From Euryodendron excelsum (lineage: Eukaryota; Streptophyta; Magnoliopsida; Ericales; Pentaphylacaceae): a stretch of 64,000 nt of DNA. How positions within the stretch are numbered: the first letter of the stretch is position 1; the number at the start of each line of letters is the position of its first letter. The notes beneath the pieces are model-generated. The model was given only the letters and a program-made list of their open reading frames with translations, was not told where the DNA came from and made no database searches. The position numbers and the translations under genes were made by a program. The DNA lies in the NCBI GenBank assembly GCA_033060915.1, contig CM065381.1:4121001-4185000 (forward strand). The letters are read 5' to 3'. This document shows, piece by piece, positions 58,827 to 64,000 of this stretch.

Positions 58827-61800
58827 TCCAAAATAGCAATAAAGCCCATAATCATTTAGATTCTTATCAAAGCATTTTTGTCATTCTGCATTAACTCATG
58901 CAGCCAGAAACAAAGAAAAGTCATAGCAGATAATATTAAAATAAATAAAAATGACACAGCCAATCATTACTCAACCCCTGTAGATTTAAAATTTGCCGAT
59001 GCATAACAAGCAACAATCCACAATTGAGAGGGGGAAAAAATAATGATATTGCAGTTCCTCAATCAAATATAAGAAATTATTAAAATTGCACAGTTCCTCA
59101 AACAAATGAATAAATTATCAAAAGAAATGATATTGCACAGTTCCTGAGACAAGTATAAGAAATTACCAAAAGAAAAACCACAAGTATATTGCAATAGCAC
59201 ATGATTTGTTGCTGAGTTGGCTAGATTACATTTTTTAACCTCATTTCTTCTATACTCCTGAGATCACAAGTCCTAATTAGTTAGGAAAGGCTCTCAGCAT
59301 GCATATGAGGCAAGATAAAATCTTCTATATGACACTGACATTAATAAAATCATATCACACGGAAGTATGAAATGTATAGAAAATATAGAGAAAAAAAATT
59401 TGCTTGACGAAAAATAACCTTGGTTTATAAGTGCAAACTTCAAACTTAAATTCTACCAAAATAGCAAGAACATTTAATAAAAAGAAAATGAACATGAATC
59501 TCAATCCTCCAGAAATAAAAGAAAAGAACCATTTGGTTCAAACAAAGCCCTCACAGCTTATATCAGATGTAAGAACTGCCTCAATGTCTTCATTCTTTAA
59601 GACAATATCTTTACATGTATCACCATGAACCCGAAAAGCTTGAGGTGTAAACTTCACACAAATTTAATAGAAGCATAAATTAATGAAGAATTTCAAGGAG
59701 GGCCCCTCGTTACCAATGTACATCAATGGGACTCCATTTGCACAAATTAGCAGTACCACAAACCAGAGAAGAAAATACCATAATGCGCTTGAGAAAATGG
59801 CCAAGAACTAAAATATAAGTGCCTACACATCTATGGTGACATTCATAGAAATCCAATTTTCTGGTATGACTATTGATGGTACCATAAGCAGAGTTTTGAG
59901 TCGTGATAATACAGAGCACTTTGTTCACACATGATGATCACATAAAAAAAAATCATTCTACCAATCACATAACCATGACATCAATATGGTATAAAAAGAT
60001 AAGACTCGGACAAGCTAAATGTGCAGTTTCAACCAGCAACCACTATGCTTAAAGAGATAAATTGACGAAATTTAAAGATATGAAATTCCAAATTAGAGAA
60101 GGAGATTATAAAATAAATAAACAAACAAGAAGGCACTAAATAGCACTCGGAAATAACAAGAGGAATGCAAACAAAAATGCAAAAAGATTGCTTCCGTTGT
60201 AAATTAAATTTAATCATGGTACTTTTATTTTATGATCTTCTATTTCTTCATAGGATTGTTTTCTTCACATTTTATTTTTTTGGGATAAAGAATGCATCAA
60301 AGGGAATGCCACTACATATAACCAACTGCTCTAAACAAAAGACTATTTATCAGCTCATGGCTCAAAAGTCTTTACAAAATACAAAAATGATGTCCAAGGC
60401 TTGCATTTACAATCCCTGAGAACCAAAAGGCTATATGTCAGCTCATGGCTCAAAAGGCCACAAAAAATGCTCAAAAAAATAACTCTTCAATTTATATAAC
60501 GACGGGCTAAGAAGTAATGAAACAGATTTGACACGCGACACAACACGACATGGACACGCTGACACAATAATTTTCAAAAAACACAAAACACGACATGTGC
60601 GGAAGCACAAAAAAAAAATTTGTTTTATATATATTCTATATGTATATATATGAATATTTTACTTAAATATAATGAAAAAAATTACAAAATAACACTAACT
60701 AAATAAAAAATCACTTATTCCATAACTCAATTGTCAAATTAAGTATAAAGCCGCATTGTTGTTGTTTTATAATTGGATTCCAAGTTATTTTTTCAAAACT
60801 TGCAATGTGTTTTATGTGTGTTTAAGCAATGGATAGGTGTGTCTCTCAAGTATCCAAAGCATGTTCAGTTCTAAAAAATTTAAAAATAACAGGACAAGTT
60901 TGGACGTGTGTATGACACATGTCAAGGGAATGTCCAACAAGTGTCGTGTCCAACACGGACACAATTTGTGCTTCTTAGATAATGGGTCCACCCCATCAAA
61001 AGATCAACAATATACCTACCCCGTTAGGCCAAATACAACCACATCAAACACAAAGTTGCCATTTCCCTACACTGAATTAGATATCCAACTTCAGTAGTTT
61101 ACCATTACCACAATCCACACAAACAAAGCAACCTTCGCGGGTGGTTTAGAACCCCAAATATCATTCTAAGGAAATGGAACATCCCTAAAACCCTCCAAAG
61201 CACAATAAACAGGTTTCACTTTGAACTTCCCAAATCTCAATAAATTCCACCACATGCCATCCTTTCCATCTCACAAATCCATCATAGAATATAGCATCTC
61301 TTGAAGAGGCACCAACTCATTCATTTCCCATTCTTGCAAAGCGCATCCAAAAGAAATGTCCCAAAACACTGACCTCCATTCCTATGACAATCATCTGTCC
61401 AGCATGAGACAGAAACAAACTTACGGCACTATTGTTCAATCTAATGGTATGTTTTTGTCAAGTTGAGATGTAATTTATTACCTAGTCTAATTATCTGTAC
61501 TACTAGAAAATATATTTAGAGGTGGAAAACATTTTTAAACAGAATTATCCCTATTTAAGTAAATAACAATGATAATATCCTATATAGCTCCAACAGATTG
61601 CTACGAATGAAGATTAAATAATCCTAATATCAATCAGTATCAATGTTTTGAAACCTAGACTATTGAGAAAACCAGAAAAGGGACTGGATCACGGGTTCAA
61701 TAGTCGGTTCAACTTGAATCAACCTAGAATCCAACCGTAACGATGTAATTATTTAATATGATAAATAATAAATAAAAATATGAATTATAATTACCAAAAC

Positions 61801-62435
61801 ATACCTTAAAGCCTAATTTTCTTAGAAAATGCTTCTAATATTCTTCTTTACTTCTAAAACAATATAAATTTCTTCTAATATTTTCTTTACTTCTAAAGTA
61901 ACAAAACAACCTTGATCATCACAAAATTAGTCTACGCTTGTTAATTTCAATCAGTCAGCATACCATAACGTAACATATTTGATCACCAATTTAATCTCTT
62001 TTGCCTCTAAAATTTAGTTTCTTTTCTACGAGTTATGCATTTTCTAATATAAACAATTTTTCACTTAGGATTTGGGTGTTTAATCATTTTCCCAAGGCAG
62101 CCATATGGTTTCTAGTTACCAAAATTTTGTAATACAGAATATCATTCCATTAAATAAAAAAAATTTAGCTCCAATTGATAAAGGGTCAAAACTGATAGAA
62201 AAAAAAAAAGAAAAAAGAAGCCCTGACAATATTCCATAGGTACTTATATTGGCATAATTATGCAGAGACAGGCTCAATTTCATTAATTTTTCTGAAGCAG
62301 TTAAAGGCCTTTCACGTATCCAATATTCAAATGATTTACTGAAATTACTTCGTTGCAAAATTTAAGTGCTAGAACTTTATAATCCGGTGGAAGGGTGTTT
62401 ATGAAGCAGTAACAAAGTGTCAATTTCATTGCCAA
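58827..62435. other. intergenic or intronic stretch with repeat fragments
   Basis: No full gene seen. A 39-codon minus-strand frame ending at 59538 has a protein-like look (VHGDTCKDIVLKNEDIEAVL) but no family was recognised; it could be an exon. Between about 60530 and 60965 GACACAACACGACATGGACAC and GTGTCGTGTCCAACACGGAC mark a common GGACACG-type plant repeat. A CGGTTCAA-rich fragment at 61640-61760 is related to the hAT-like MITE at 34.5 kb. Confidence 0.4.
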
Positions 62436-62458
62436 GGTTCAAGAAGAAGAACTGAGAG

Positions 62459-62800
62459 AGAGAACCTGGTTGCTGGGAGTGGAAGTAGAGAATGCTGCCG
62501 GAGGATGCTTCTGGCGGTGACGGAGGACCAAGCACAGGCCACTTGACGCGGGACGCAGAGGACTGAGAGTGAGAACGGTCAACACCATCGGAATAACCAA
62601 ATTATAGACTAGAGAGAGAGAGAGAGAGAGAGAACCTGGTGCAGTTGGAAGCCCGAGAATGGGCGTCCTCGCTGGTGATGAGCTAGCAGAAGAACACAAG
62701 AAGCCCTAACAGTTCTGAATCCCCACTTTCAATACATTCGAAGAACCGCAAACGGTTCAGGCGGCCTGATCGCGGTCCATTACGGCAGGCTAATTCCCAT
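62459..62800 (-). promoter_or_regulatory. probable 5' end (leader exons) of a minus-strand gene
   Basis: Minus strand from about 62760 reads as a leader: CTGTTAGGGCTTCTTG, a GC-richer stretch, then ACCAG/GTTCTCTCTC donor-like sites at 62635 and again at 62465. The GA run at 62611-62632 would be the CT-rich start of an intron. It may belong to the MYB-like or nuclease gene further down, or to an untranslated transcript. The only long frame (62439-62699) is low in complexity and not a credible protein. Confidence 0.35.
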
Positions 62801-62874
62801 AAGAAGGCTTATTAATAGTCTTTATTCTCAAACTGAGCGTGGTTTTTAGTTTATTCTGTGGGTTGAGTTCAGCG

Positions 62875-63045
62875 CTTTTTGAAAAAGCGTTTTATTGAAA
62901 ATGTTAATTCAAAAAACATTTATTACGTATTTATACGACTGTATGTGCGAGCGTTATAAACGCTTTTTTAAATAGCGTTTTCATTAAAAAAAAGTTTTTT
63001 GAAATAGCGTTTTTTATGAAAACGCTTTTTCAAATAGCGTTTTTG
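62875..63045. repeat. cluster of AGCGTT/AACGCT palindromes
   Basis: AGCGTT occurs five times and AACGCT or AGCGCT three times within about 170 bp, in both orientations, separated by T/A runs. They include the perfect hairpin CGCTTTTTGAAAAAGCG and AGCGTTATAAACGCT. It lies between two putative divergent transcription starts. Confidence 0.75.
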
Positions 63046-63050
63046 ACCCT

Positions 63051-63192
63051 TATATGCATCGTCCCCTCTCTCGCTTATTCATTAACAGCAGTGGTGAGAA
63101 CTTAGAAATTTCTCTTCGAAGCTTTGATTCTCTGATTCGGTTTGTTGATTGAAGCCATATTGTAAGAGAGAAAGTCATTTACGACTTCGCAA
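63051..63192 (+). promoter_or_regulatory. probable 5' end of a plus-strand gene leaving the window
   Basis: TATATG near 63051, then a CT-rich leader (CCCCTCTCTCGCTTATTC), TCTTCGAAGCTTTGATTCTC and a donor-like CGCAAG/GTAAACC at about 63190. What follows to 64000 is T-rich, intron-like DNA. No coding exon is visible, so the product is unknown. Confidence 0.35.
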
Positions 63193-64000
63193 GGTAAACC
63201 CTCTCCTATCTGTTTCTGATTTTATTGTTTTTGTATATATATCTATGTATAAGTGTGTATATATATTAGTTTTTCTACGTATAAGTATATATATATCTAT
63301 ATATCTATTGTTTGTTTTATATTTGTATACTTAAGTGTGTATATATATTTTTGTAAATCAATACAAAGCATGACAGTAGTTGCCATTCTCTCTTTTTTTT
63401 TGTTTTTGTTTAGTTGGACATTTTTTATGTGAATGAAAATTTTGATGATGACTGCTTGTCTTTTGTTTTGTTTTTTTTGTTTAAACGAGTTTAATTATAG
63501 TTGTCATTCTCTCTTTTTTTGTATAATTTTGTAGTTGCAACGAGTTCTATTGATTGATAATTTTGAAAATGTTGACATTACGACTTTTGATTGGCGATTT
63601 GCTTTTTAATATATTTTTTTCTTCTTCTTGTATTAAATAATTAAATGTAGTGTTATTGTAATGATATTTTTGTTAAGTGAAAAATTCAGCATGTATTAAA
63701 ACAAAAATGTATAGATAATTATTTAAATAAGATGTTAAATAATATATTCAAAATATGTTAATAAAAAAATAGTAACAGAAAATTAATAGAAAAGTAGAAA
63801 AAAATTTAATTATGTAATATAAAAATAAAACTAAACAATTCATAATTTTCTGTTTACAAAGTTAATAGAAAATTATTTTAACAATTATTTTAACAATTCA
63901 TAAATTATTTAAACAATTGATAATTTCATTTAAAGAATATGATTTAAACAATTCATAAAAATAGTAAATAATTTAAAATTAATTTTGCAAGGTTAGAACA
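63193..64000. other. T-rich, AT-rich stretch, possible first intron
   Basis: Low-complexity TATATA and T runs, no credible ORF. It could be the first intron of the gene suggested at 63.05 kb. Confidence 0.35.

Noticed and set aside
59538..59660. Short minus-strand frame with IEAVLTSDISCEGFV
   Set aside because: Looks protein-like but too short to assign; left as a possible exon pending transcript evidence.
62439..62699. 86-codon minus-strand ORF rich in Ser/Leu
   Set aside because: Its SLSLSLS stretch is the translated CT microsatellite; more likely a leader region with donor sites.

Overview
The window looks like nuclear DNA of a dicot-like flowering plant. It is AT-rich, its genes are split by introns with GT/AG borders, it carries plant-only families (a plastid-targeted DXS and a CONSTANS-like factor), and much of the rest is plant transposon debris. 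No bacterial, organellar or viral gene cluster, no rRNA or tRNA gene and no CRISPR array was seen. The species cannot be named from the sequence alone.

Layout. 0-2 kb: a broken EF-Tu fragment and a MITE. 2.05-4.34 kb: a small Copia-type LTR element that kept gag, LTRs and target duplication but lost pol. 4.3-9.7 kb: AT-rich intergenic DNA with a second MITE copy inverted to the first and another MITE close to the next promoter. 9.86-16.60 kb (+): a complete ten-exon gene for 1-deoxy-D-xylulose-5-phosphate synthase, probably the DXS2 clade, 727 aa. 16.78-22.67 kb: a decayed full-length Copia element (minus strand) 177 bp past the DXS stop, itself hit by a 309-bp solo-LTR-like insert. 22.7-35 kb: gene-poor DNA with a 114-bp tandem duplication, a long foldback element and several MITEs. 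35.03-43.38 kb: a second decayed Copia element (minus strand) split by a ~2.05-kb solo LTR. 44.77-45.21 kb: a foldback MITE directly upstream of 45.40-46.60 kb (+), a two-exon CONSTANS-like gene whose first B-box is shortened. 46.6-56.6 kb: intergenic DNA, possible LTR remnants and a 150-bp tandem duplication. 56.68-58.83 kb (minus): a HARBI1/ALP1-like Harbinger nuclease gene broken by a 17-bp duplication, next to the C-terminal part of its usual MYB/SANT-type partner. 62.4-63.2 kb: a probable divergent promoter region with a dense palindrome cluster.

How it fits together. Only DXS and the CONSTANS-like gene look like intact host genes. DXS makes the first committed MEP-pathway precursor in plastids; the CONSTANS-like protein would be a nuclear regulator. 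They share no evident pathway. What links them is that both carry foldback MITEs with related termini just upstream. The rest is a record of nested and serial transposon insertion that can be ordered from target-site duplications. I found no convincing new multi-gene system. The most unusual items are the shortened B-box 1, the D-D-Q nuclease with its microduplication, the long foldback elements and the AGCGTT palindrome cluster.
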